Source of the DNA: Ardenticatenaceae bacterium
GTDB lineage: Bacteria > Chloroflexota > Anaerolineae > Promineifilales > Promineifilaceae
Length of the DNA stretch: 24,245 nt
Assembly: GCA_020634495.1 (NCBI GenBank)
Contig: JACKBR010000066.1
Coordinates: 1-24,245 of the forward strand
Direction of reading: 5' to 3'
Under the pieces are notes generated by a model. It was not told where the DNA came from. It did no database searches and worked only from the letters and a program-made list of their open reading frames with translations. How positions within the stretch are numbered: the first letter of the stretch is position 1; the number at the start of each line of letters is the position of its first letter. The translations under genes and the position numbers were made by a program. Shown one piece after another: positions 1 to 6,782 of the stretch.

Positions 1-417
1 TGGCTTGTCTAAATTGCTCACTTCGGTAACCACATCGCCATTAAAGGCGGCGGCCAGGCCGCTTTCAATTGGGTATTGCTGACCAATCAGCTCTGGATTG
101 GTGGCGTACAAAACCACGCCGTCAGGGGACCAAACTTTGAAGGAGACGATTTGCGTGCCCAATGAGGTTTCGGCCAGCAGTCGTTCCAGAGCATCCACAT
201 TGACGGCGTATTTGTTTTCGCTTTCGGCCAGCCCTTGCAGATGGGGAGAGATGTAACTGTCGACGTAGAGGGCGGTAACGGCGGCGGTGCGGTTGGTAAC
301 GGCCGTTTCAATCTGCTGGCCAATCCATAAGCCAATCCCCACCATGCCGCCCAGCATCACCAGCAGACTAACAAGCATATACTGTTGTGCCAGCGTTAAC
401 GATTTTTTGGCAACCAT
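1..417 (-). CDS. Membrane sensor protein, probable sensor histidine kinase, N-terminal part only
   Basis: The reverse strand is open from an ATG at 417 to the window edge, giving 139 codons without a stop; the rest lies outside. Residues about 13-33 (YMLVSLLVMLGGMVGIGLWIG) form one membrane helix. A long helical stretch follows, then a segment reading FKVWSPDGVVLYATNPELIG and ending near the edge in an alternating hydrophobic pattern. This resembles the extracytoplasmic Cache-like sensor domain of bacterial sensor kinases, where a 'DG.v.y.t.p.liG' strand pair is common. No HAMP, kinase or GGDEF domain is visible, so the output domain is an inference. Start choice: GGAG lies 7 bases before ATG 417; an in-frame ATG at 429 is possible but has no Shine-Dalgarno sequence. 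Confidence 0.7.
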   Translation of the reverse strand, partial: MVAKKSLTLAQQYMLVSLLVMLGGMVGIGLWIGQQIETAVTNRTAAVTALYVDSYISPHLQGLAESENKYAVNVDALERLLAETSLGTQIVSFKVWSPDGVVLYATNPELIGQQYPIESGLAAAFNGDVVTEVSNLDKP

Positions 418-429
418 GCCCAACTCCAT

Positions 430-660
430 AAAACGGGGCAAGAAAGCGCGTCTACGCCTCTTCCTCTATAAGTAGTCAACCCTAAAAAATGATTATACCG
501 ACTTTGGCTAATTGCTCACATGGACTAAGGTCTGATCAATGCTGCCCTAGGGTCTGAGCCAGGTTGAGACCATCTCCCCTACTGCCGTGCCAGGCAAAAA
601 TTTACAATGAATTTATTCAATAAATGATTCTTTTTTGTGATTTGCTTGGGAAATCTTTTT
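430..660. other. Divergent intergenic region between the sensor gene and the sigma factor
   Basis: This stretch lies between the leftward sensor gene and the rightward sigma gene and should hold both promoters. It is AT-rich near 595-660 and includes an imperfect dyad around 610-630 (GAATTTATT and its near complement). I could not assign a convincing -35/-10 pair. The ECF-type elements found at 13808 and 14702 are not repeated here. Confidence 0.4.
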
Positions 661-1206
661 ATGTACGACGAAATGAAATTGCTGCATCAGGCCCGTTCCC
701 TAGACCAAGAGGCATTGGCTGAAGTACACAACAGATACTACGACTCGATCTATCGCTATATCGCTTTTCGGGTAAACGACACGCCAACGGCCGAAGATTT
801 AACCAGTGAAGTGTTTTTACGTTTACTAAGCGCCCTGCGGGATAAATCGGCCCCACAAAACACGCTGCGTGGCTGGCTGTTTGGCGTGGCCTCTCGCGTG
901 CTCAAAGAACATTATCGCAAAAAGAAACGGGACAGTTTTACCTTGCTCCATGACGATATTCCCTCAACGGAGCAAGGGATAGACCACCAGATTGACGCCA
1001 TTCTGCAAAACGAAAATTTACAGGCCGTTATGTCAAGTCTAACTGAAGACCAGCAAAATGTGCTGGCTTTGCGCTTTGGCTTTGGTATGCCCATTCAAGA
1101 AGTGGCCAACACCATGGGCAAAAGCGAAGGCTCCATAAAAATGTTGCAGACCAGAGCAATTGCTGCCATTTCTCAGCGGGTGATGCTGCAAGGGGTGCTG
1201 GCATGA
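661..1206 (+). CDS. ECF-type RNA polymerase sigma factor
   Basis: A 181-residue sigma-70 family protein that directs RNA polymerase to a dedicated promoter set. Region 2 is visible at about residues 20-60 (YYDSIYRYIAFRV, then TAEDLTSEVFLRLLSAL), the usual core-binding and -10 recognition part. Region 4 is at about 125-170 (LTEDQQNVLALRF, then a helix-turn-helix through SEGSIKMLQTRAI) and would read the -35 element. ATG 661 is preferred, with GGGAA 8 bases upstream; a GTG at 637 in the same frame would add eight residues. The stop codon overlaps the next start by 4 bases (ATGA), so the two are translationally coupled, as is typical for a sigma factor and its regulator. The target promoter is unknown. 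Confidence 0.9.
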   Translation: MYDEMKLLHQARSLDQEALAEVHNRYYDSIYRYIAFRVNDTPTAEDLTSEVFLRLLSALRDKSAPQNTLRGWLFGVASRVLKEHYRKKKRDSFTLLHDDIPSTEQGIDHQIDAILQNENLQAVMSSLTEDQQNVLALRFGFGMPIQEVANTMGKSEGSIKMLQTRAIAAISQRVMLQGVLA

Positions 1207-2432
1207 AAGTTGTTCAGGAGCAGATTTTGGTGGATTGCCTGGCGCAGTTTGAAGCTGGCGTTTCTGTTGAAGAATTAGTGGCCCAGTACCCGCAGGCAGC
1301 AGCGGAAATCGAGAAGTTTTTAGCGGTAGCAGCCCATTTGCAGCAGATGGGCTTGCAGCCAAGTTTGGCCGCCAAGCAGCAATCGCAGAAGCTGTTTTTG
1401 CAGCAAGCGGGGCAACTGCGTGCCAATCAGTGGCGATCCCGGTTTTCCTGGCGCAATGTGCAGCGTGCGCTGCTGCCGGTGGCTTCGCTGGCTGTTGTTA
1501 CGGTGCTGTTGGCGGTTAGTTTGCTTTTTGCTTCAGCTTCGGCGCTGCCGGGGGATTTGCTTTACAACACCAAACTGCTGGTGGAATCTTACCAGTTGGA
1601 GCAGGCCGATGACGGCACGGCCGTTTTCGACCTCAATGCGCAGCGGAATCAGGAGCGGATGCGGGAAGTGAAAGCCATTTTGCGCACCAACGAAACGGCC
1701 GATGTTTCTTTTGAAGGGCGCATCAATACCAAACAGGATCGCAATTGGATCATTGCTGGCGTGCCGGTGCGGGTCAATGAGCAAACGTTGGTTGAAGGGG
1801 ATGCTGCGGTGGGGGCAATGGTTTTGGTAAACGGCCGTACCCAAAATGGCCATCTTTATGCCAGCCACATCGTTGTTTTGAAAGAGGCCCAAGCCACGGT
1901 GACCCCTTCGCCCACGGGAACCGCCTTGCCAACAACACAGCCCACTGAAACGACCACCGCCAGCGCCACGCCCACACAAACGCTGCCCGCCAGCGCCACA
2001 CCAGAAATCACCGTTTTGCCAGGCGCTACCCAAACAACAGTGGGCCACACGCCAGCCGCTTCGCCAACGCCGCAGGCCAGCAGCACTCCCACAAAGGTGC
2101 CGCCAACGGCCACGGCCGTTCCTCCCACCGCCACCGCAGAACCCACCGACCTGCCAACGGCCGTTGCCAACGACAACGACAACGACAACGACGACAGCAG
2201 CAATGACAATTCCGGCAACGACAACGAGAATGACAACAACGACAACGACAACGATGATGACGGCAATGACAATGATGATGACGACAACGACAATGGCAAT
2301 TCTGGCAGCGGCAACAACGATAATGACAATGACAATTCGGACAATGACAACGACGATGACGACAACGACAACGATGATGATGACAACGATAACGACGACA
2401 ACGACAACGACAACGGCCGTCGGGATGATTAA
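1203..2432 (+). CDS. Single-pass membrane anti-sigma-like protein (DUF5667/DUF5666-like) with Thr/Pro stalk and Asp/Asn tail
   Basis: The roughly 409-residue product overlaps the sigma gene by 4 bases and is probably its membrane partner. Residues 1-85 are cytoplasmic and helical, and would be the sigma-binding part. About 88-112 is a membrane helix. It is followed by ALPGDLLYNTKLLVESYQL and a helical segment with Glu/Arg, which matches the DUF5667 pattern. About 166-226 (FEGRINTKQDRNWIIAGVPVRV onward) resembles a DUF5666 beta domain. Residues about 230-320 are a Thr/Pro/Ala-rich stalk like many O-glycosylated surface linkers. The last 85 or so residues are almost only Asp and Asn, with a few Ser/Gly, ending in GRRDD. 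The export direction is inferred from one helix and the low-complexity exterior. No zinc finger is present, unlike the anti-sigma at 13842. Confidence 0.8.
   Translation: MKVVQEQILVDCLAQFEAGVSVEELVAQYPQAAAEIEKFLAVAAHLQQMGLQPSLAAKQQSQKLFLQQAGQLRANQWRSRFSWRNVQRALLPVASLAVVTVLLAVSLLFASASALPGDLLYNTKLLVESYQLEQADDGTAVFDLNAQRNQERMREVKAILRTNETADVSFEGRINTKQDRNWIIAGVPVRVNEQTLVEGDAAVGAMVLVNGRTQNGHLYASHIVVLKEAQATVTPSPTGTALPTTQPTETTTASATPTQTLPASATPEITVLPGATQTTVGHTPAASPTPQASSTPTKVPPTATAVPPTATAEPTDLPTAVANDNDNDNDDSSNDNSGNDNENDNNDNDNDDDGNDNDDDDNDNGNSGSGNNDNDNDNSDNDNDDDDNDNDDDDNDNDDNDNDNGRRDD
2167..2415 (+). repeat. Imperfect GACAAC-type hexanucleotide repeat tract coding Asp-Asn
   Basis: About 250 bases at the 3' end of the anti-sigma-like gene consist mainly of GAC, GAT, AAC and AAT codons in near-alternation. 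Both codons of each residue are mixed, so this is not a fresh perfect microsatellite. The antisense strand shows long false reading frames because of it. It may be prone to length change by slippage. Confidence 0.85.
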
Positions 2433-2505
2433 CTGAGATCGATAAAAGCAAGATCGTTACTTTTTATGCAGCCTCGCGCACTCACTGGCGTATTGCGCTA
2501 AATAA

Positions 2506-2542
2506 GGCGACCAACTGATCGTTTCAATTGGTCGCCCTTTTT
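2506..2542 (+). terminator. Rho-independent terminator of the sigma/anti-sigma operon
   Basis: GGCGACCAA (2506-2514) pairs perfectly with TTGGTCGCC (2528-2536), with three extra inner pairs (TGA with TCA), and is followed by CTTTTT. It lies 74 bases after the stop codon. Confidence 0.85.
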
Positions 2543-2545
2543 GGA

Positions 2546-2638
2546 GGCAGCGACACCAACTGTCGCTGCCCACCATAAATGAAAATTCGCAGCTTACGCA
2601 GATTTTTCTCTGCGTTCTCCGCGTTCTCTGCGGTTAAA
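2546..2638 (+). repeat. Hairpin followed by a CTCTGCG-type dispersed repeat in the leader of the next gene
   Basis: GGCAGCGACA (2546-2555) and TGTCGCTGCC (2561-2570) form a perfect 10-bp stem with a 5-base loop. At 2596-2615 ACGCAGA and TCTGCGT pair around a T-rich loop, and a pyrimidine-rich run containing three CTCTGCG/CTCCGCG-like units continues to 2638. Related CTCTGTG units occur at 20101 and 21543, each time just before a start codon. Such units are known as dispersed repeats in many bacterial genomes; their role is not established. Confidence 0.6.
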
Positions 2639-2658
2639 TTTTTTTTCGAAGGAGAAAT

Positions 2659-4188
2659 ATGTTCAAGTTGACAGCCTTGCCTTCTTTTGACCGTTCAAAA
2701 AAAGCGACCAGCGATTTGCAGCAGTGGGTTACGCAGCGCGATTGGGTCTCTGTGGTTGTCTTTGCCCTGCCCTTGCTGCTCTACTGGCTCACCCTGGCCC
2801 CTACCATTTACAACCTGGACAGCGCTGAATTTACAACGGCCGTTGCCACCAATGGCATTATTCGGGCTACGGGCTATCCACTATTTTTGCTCCTGGGCAA
2901 ATTGTGGTCCTGGCTGCCGCTCAGCAGCGACATGGGCTACCGGATGAACTTTTTCTCTGCTTTCTTAAGTGCGCTGACCCTGCTGCAAGTGGAATTTATT
3001 TTACGCCGCCTTCAGGTGAATCCCTGGCTGCGCCTGGGCGCGCTGGGGCTGCTGGCCACCGCGCCCTATTTCTGGGCCATGTCGCTCATCGCGGAAGTCT
3101 ACACCCTGCACACCGCCCTGATGGCGGGCATCATTTTGACGCTGTTGCGCTGGGCAGACCAGCCCACGCCGCTGCGCTTGGCAATCCCCATCTTTTTAAT
3201 GACGGCCAGCCTGGGCAACCATATGGCGACGGTGCTGCTGGTGCCGGGGGCTGTTTGGTACGTGCTCACCAGCCATCCGGCCCAGCTAAAAAATTGGCGT
3301 GTATGGGCTGCGGGGGGAACGGCCGTACTGCTTGGCCTCACCATCTTCCTTATTTTGCCCCTTCGCTATGCCAGCCAGCCCATCTTTAACTACGCTGGCG
3401 AATATGATGCCAACGGCATCTTCCATCCCACCAACCTGGCCACGCTGTCCGGGCTGTGGTGGCTCATCACCGGGCAAACCTTTGCCGGGCAGATGTTTGG
3501 CTACCGGCTAAACGAAATCTGGCCGCAGGTGGCGGCTTATGGCGTGCAGCTGTGGACAGCATTTTTGGCCATCGGCATTGGGCCGGGGCTGCTGGGGTTG
3601 GTCATGCTTCCCCGGCGCAATTGGCGGTTGGGCGGGATGCTGCTGCTCATGTTTTTGACCAATGCCATCTTCTACATCAACTACCGGGTTGTGGACAAAG
3701 ACACCATGTTTTTGCCCACTTATCTTATTTGGGCCATCTGGTTGGGCGTTGGCTACCAGCAGTTGGCCAGCTGGCTGCACAGTCAGGCGTTTTTCACCCC
3801 CCGGCTGCTTCGCTACCTGGCGGTGGGGGCTGTGGTTTTGGCTGCCGGATTGAACTGGGGCCTGGTGGATCGTTCCCAAGATTGGAGCACGCGAGAAATG
3901 GCCGAGACGATTCTGCAAGAAGTCGAACCGAATGCGCTGGTTCTGGGCTGGTGGGATACGGTGCCTGCCGTGCAATATTTACAACTGGTTGAAGGCCAAC
4001 GCCCGGATGTGCAAACCATCAACCGCTTTCTTATTTCTGGCGAGGCAATGGAGACGTTGATTCTCAGCCAGGTCGATGAACGGCCGATTTATATCAACAA
4101 CCCGTCAATGGCGCTGCTTCAGCAAACCAAAGCGATACCCCTGGGGCCAATTTATAAGCTGGAGCGGCGTGTTGAAAATGTCCCGTAA
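2659..4188 (+). CDS. DUF2723 family GT-C type integral membrane glycosyltransferase
   Basis: A 509-residue protein with about ten or more hydrophobic helices. Residues 35-110 carry the DUF2723 signature: LAPTIYNLDSAEF (Asp54 and Glu57 in the first outer loop, the usual GT-C acidic site), then ATGYPLFLLLGKLWSWLP and YRMNFFSAFLSALT. Members are thought to transfer a sugar from a lipid-linked donor to proteins or lipids on the outer face of the membrane. Near 350, YRVVDKDTMFLPTYLIWAIW is another recurring family element. The last 100 residues are a soluble tail. AAGGAG sits 5 bases before the ATG. The Thr/Pro-rich exported proteins encoded nearby are plausible acceptors, but that link is inference. 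No partner gene fixes the sugar. Confidence 0.8.
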   Translation: MFKLTALPSFDRSKKATSDLQQWVTQRDWVSVVVFALPLLLYWLTLAPTIYNLDSAEFTTAVATNGIIRATGYPLFLLLGKLWSWLPLSSDMGYRMNFFSAFLSALTLLQVEFILRRLQVNPWLRLGALGLLATAPYFWAMSLIAEVYTLHTALMAGIILTLLRWADQPTPLRLAIPIFLMTASLGNHMATVLLVPGAVWYVLTSHPAQLKNWRVWAAGGTAVLLGLTIFLILPLRYASQPIFNYAGEYDANGIFHPTNLATLSGLWWLITGQTFAGQMFGYRLNEIWPQVAAYGVQLWTAFLAIGIGPGLLGLVMLPRRNWRLGGMLLLMFLTNAIFYINYRVVDKDTMFLPTYLIWAIWLGVGYQQLASWLHSQAFFTPRLLRYLAVGAVVLAAGLNWGLVDRSQDWSTREMAETILQEVEPNALVLGWWDTVPAVQYLQLVEGQRPDVQTINRFLISGEAMETLILSQVDERPIYINNPSMALLQQTKAIPLGPIYKLERRVENVP

Positions 4189-4189
4189 C

Positions 4190-4258
4190 GTTATGAAGCG
4201 AACCTCCGGGAGGGTTCATAACATTACCCAATTATTGAACAAACCTCCCGGAAGGTTT
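4190..4258 (+). other. Two hairpins between genes, probable terminator or processing site
   Basis: GTTATGAA (4190-4197) can pair with TTCATAAC (4215-4222), enclosing a competing inner hairpin made by GAACC and GGTTC at 4200-4217. A second hairpin, AAACCT with AGGTTT (4241-4258, one inner mismatch), is followed by TGG rather than a long U run. The start of the second hairpin resembles the first (AACCTCC...GG), so the two may be copies. Together they fill most of the 85-base gap. Confidence 0.5.
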
Positions 4259-4273
4259 TGGTAAGGAGGCTCT

Positions 4274-4720
4274 ATGAGTCAAGAAAGGAAAGATGTCGTT
4301 TTGAGGTTATTTATCACCCTGTTTGTGCTGCTGTGTGGCGTGCTTTTGCTGCCCTATGTGGGCAACGCCAGAGCCGCCATCAACTGGGAGACGTTTGGGA
4401 GCGCCTACACGCCAGATTTGAGCGTGGACACCAACAAGGGCGCGCCAGGCAGCCAGTTTGCCTTTACCGGCAGCGGCTATCAGCCTAACTGGCTGGCAGT
4501 GATCTATGTAAACGGCGATGTGGTTGGCAGTGTGGTAACTGATAGCAATGGTGGAGGAACGTTTATTATCGACACCACCGGCGTGCCAGACGGCGAGCTA
4601 ACGGTGGTGATGGAAACGGATGCCAACGTATCGGCGTTCAAAATAGTTACCGTGGACAGCGCTGAGCCGGTTGTGAGTCCACCAGGTGGTTTTAGCGGCC
4701 CTGTTTGGCACAACGGGTGA
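4274..4720 (+). CDS. Small secreted Ig-like domain protein, copy 1
   Basis: A 148-residue protein beginning with a positively charged segment and a hydrophobic stretch (LRLFITLFVLLCGVLLLPYV, then NARA), which reads as a signal peptide or signal anchor. The rest is beta-rich: APGSQFAFTGSGY, IYVNGDVVGSVVTDSNGGGTF and GELTVVMETDANVSAF. The 'GaPGs.f.ftGsGy.p....v.vNg..vg.v.tD..G.f' pattern is that of bacterial Ig-like (IPT/TIG-style) surface domains. The gene 116 bases downstream encodes a clear paralogue. AAGGAGG lies 4 bases before the start. Function is unknown; a structural envelope or adhesion role is a guess from location and fold. Confidence 0.75.
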   Translation: MSQERKDVVLRLFITLFVLLCGVLLLPYVGNARAAINWETFGSAYTPDLSVDTNKGAPGSQFAFTGSGYQPNWLAVIYVNGDVVGSVVTDSNGGGTFIIDTTGVPDGELTVVMETDANVSAFKIVTVDSAEPVVSPPGGFSGPVWHNG

Positions 4721-4836
4721 AAGCGACTTTTTGCCGTTTACACAGCGTTAATTGGGTTGGTTCGGTGATGGCTGGAAACGGCCGTTTGCCGCTAACAAAT
4801 TTTTATCCACTTTTTGTAGTTGCGAAGGAGGTAGCT

Positions 4837-5304
4837 ATGAAACAATTGAGTCAAAGGGCGATTGTACGAACGGTGTTTGCCCTGGTGATCCTGTTGGCTG
4901 GGGTCGCTATGGTGCCCTACGTGGATCGCCCTGCCGCTGCGCTGGAGTGGCGCATGATGGCCGGGGTGTATGCGCCGGAGCTGTCTGTACACGCCAGCGA
5001 AGGGGCACCGGGCAGCGCATTTGCCTTTACTGGCTCCGGTTTTCCGGCGCATGGTGTGGCTACGCTGTTTGTGAACGGCCGTTACTTAGGCCGCGTCATG
5101 ACAGATAGCCAAGGCAATGCCCAGTTCATTGTGCAAAGCCCGGCTTCCAGCATGGCCATTGGCCAGTACGACATCACGATGGAAGTAGACATGAATGCGT
5201 CTGCTACCACAGGGTTTAGCCTGCGACACGATGCTCCCCTGGTGATGCCTCCCGATGGCTTTGCTGGGTCAGTCTTTGGCTTTGGCCACCGGCTGCCCCG
5301 CTAA
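4837..5304 (+). CDS. Small secreted Ig-like domain protein, copy 2
   Basis: This 155-residue protein is paralogous to the preceding gene over its full length. Shared elements in the same order are a basic N-terminus and hydrophobic helix ending in VPYV, YAPELSVHASEGAPGSAFAFTGSGF, LFVNGRYLGRVMTDSQGNAQF, a 'TMEVDMNASA' strand and a final PPDGFAGSV (PPGGFSGPV in copy 1). The frame is open further upstream, but GAAGGAGG at 4824-4831 fixes the start at ATG 4837, which gives a signal-like N-terminus matching copy 1. The pair probably arose by tandem duplication. Protein identity is well below half by eye, so the duplication is old. Function is unknown. Confidence 0.75.
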   Translation: MKQLSQRAIVRTVFALVILLAGVAMVPYVDRPAAALEWRMMAGVYAPELSVHASEGAPGSAFAFTGSGFPAHGVATLFVNGRYLGRVMTDSQGNAQFIVQSPASSMAIGQYDITMEVDMNASATTGFSLRHDAPLVMPPDGFAGSVFGFGHRLPR

Positions 5305-5307
5305 GAA

Positions 5308-5349
5308 GCTGTAATGGTGAGATAGCGGCACTATCCACACCACTACAGC
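5308..5349 (+). other. Long three-segment hairpin between genes
   Basis: Three 5-bp stems stack on one axis: GCTGT with ACAGC, TGGTG with CACCA, and GATAG with CTATC. They are separated by 1-2 base internal loops and capped by CGGCA. There is no U run, so it is not a standard terminator. It sits just after the second Ig-like gene and could be an mRNA stability or processing element. Confidence 0.5.
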
Positions 5350-5489
5350 CGAGGATGTTCTGGCGGCCTGGTCACAACCGTTGGTTTCCCAGAAGCAATG
5401 TGGGCCAGGTCGTTAGAACGTTTTCATTGTACTCAATTTACTGGTGGTCGTCACTTTTGGAAGTAACAGCCACCCCCACAGGTCAAGAG

Positions 5490-6701
5490 ATGGACGTGAA
5501 ATTAGAAAGTTCGCCGCCAGCCACAACAATTTTTAGCCGCTTAACCAGTTTGAGCGTGCCCCGCTGGCTGTGGCTGCCGCTGACATTGTTTGTGGTTACG
5601 CGCCTGGGCGTGATGCTTGTGGCTTATCTGGCGGTGCCGCTGCTGCTGGATGCCACCTCGCCGCCACCGTACCATTTGCGCGGCACGGAGAATATTTTGC
5701 TGGATGTGTTTGCCAGCCGCTGGGATACGGGCTTTTACGTCAGCATTGTGGAAGAGGGGTACAAGTTTCAGGGGGTGCCGCTGCCGTCGGTAGCCTTTTT
5801 CCCGCTGCTGCCGCTGTTGATGGCGGCGCTGCTGCCTCTGGTGGGGGATGCGGCCGTTTCTGGCATTATCGTGAGCAATTTGGCTTTGTTGGGCACGGCC
5901 GTTTTCTTTTACCGTCTCGTGGCTGAAAACTGGTCACAAAAGGTGGCGGACCGGGCTGTCTGGTATTTGCTCATTTTTCCCCTGGCCTTTTATGGCTCGG
6001 CAATTTATACCGAATCCCTCTTTTTATTGGTGACCATTGCCGCCTACTACTTTGCCCGGCGCGGGCAGTGGCGCTACAGCGTGCCTTTTGCCATCGCCGC
6101 CACGCTGAGCCGCCTGGTGGGGCTGATCATTGTGCCCATGCTGCTGCTGGAGTGGTGGCGGCAGTGGCGGGCGAATGATGTGGGGGAACGGCCGTCTTTG
6201 TGGGCGTTGTTGGTTCCGGCCAGTGCGCCGCTGGGACTGGCCAGCTACATGGCCTACCTCTGGTACGTCTTTGGCGATGCCCTGGCCTTTGCCAATGCTT
6301 CCGCTGCCTGGGGGCGCGTGCCGCAATCCCCTTTTGAGACGGTGGCTGAACTGCTGCAACGGCCGTCCATCGGTTGGCTCAATGCCTTCATCAGCGGCCA
6401 AATCCACTTCGACAACTGGATTGATTTCACCTTCGTGACAGTTTTTCTCCTTTTGGGCATCGTGCTTTTGTACAAAGGCCGCTATGCCGAAGCAGCCTTT
6501 GTGCTGTTGGGCGTGCTCATTCCTTTTAGCTCTGGCTTGCTGATGAGCCAGCGGCGCTACATGTGGGTGTTGTTCCCGGCCTTCATTCTTTTGGCGGAAT
6601 GGGGCGAGCATCCCTGGGTGGATAAATTGATTACGGCCGTTTCCCTGCCGATGCTTGCTTTATTCACCGCCCTGTACGCCAACTGGTACTGGGTTGCCTA
6701 A
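5490..6701 (+). CDS. PIG-V-like mannosyltransferase family membrane protein
   Basis: The 403-residue protein has about eight to ten hydrophobic helices. Family-type elements are ASRWDTGFYVSIVEEGY (Trp78-Asp79 in the first outer loop), VAFFPLLPLLMAALLPL, AIYTESLFLLVTIAAYYFARRG and ATLSRLVGLIIVPMLLLEW. These are arranged as in bacterial relatives of PIG-V (GPI mannosyltransferase 2), which use polyprenyl-phosphate sugars outside the membrane. Bacteria do not make GPI anchors, so the acceptor here is unknown. The frame is open back to ATG 5355, but that would add 45 residues unlike the family, so ATG 5490 is preferred despite a weak ribosome site. It lies in one direction with the DUF2723 enzyme and the flippase-like gene, suggesting a glycan-export or surface-glycosylation set. 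Confidence 0.75.
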   Translation: MDVKLESSPPATTIFSRLTSLSVPRWLWLPLTLFVVTRLGVMLVAYLAVPLLLDATSPPPYHLRGTENILLDVFASRWDTGFYVSIVEEGYKFQGVPLPSVAFFPLLPLLMAALLPLVGDAAVSGIIVSNLALLGTAVFFYRLVAENWSQKVADRAVWYLLIFPLAFYGSAIYTESLFLLVTIAAYYFARRGQWRYSVPFAIAATLSRLVGLIIVPMLLLEWWRQWRANDVGERPSLWALLVPASAPLGLASYMAYLWYVFGDALAFANASAAWGRVPQSPFETVAELLQRPSIGWLNAFISGQIHFDNWIDFTFVTVFLLLGIVLLYKGRYAEAAFVLLGVLIPFSSGLLMSQRRYMWVLFPAFILLAEWGEHPWVDKLITAVSLPMLALFTALYANWYWVA

Positions 6702-6782
6702 GAATCCGGGCAACTTCGTTACTTTTTTGGCCAGGATGTAACTCTCCAGAAAGCAAACAAATAAAGCCCAATGGAGATCAAG

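Noticed and set aside
2167..2415. CRISPR array or satellite
   Set aside because: The unit is a codon-level Asp/Asn repeat in frame with a gene, without spacers.
1856..2451. Long reverse-strand frames rich in Ser-Leu or Cys-Arg across the Asp/Asn tract
   Set aside because: They are shadows of the hexanucleotide repeat, with no ribosome site and no family likeness.
5355..5489. N-terminal extension of the PIG-V-like protein
   Set aside because: The 45 extra residues are unlike the family and the upstream ATG has no properly spaced ribosome site.
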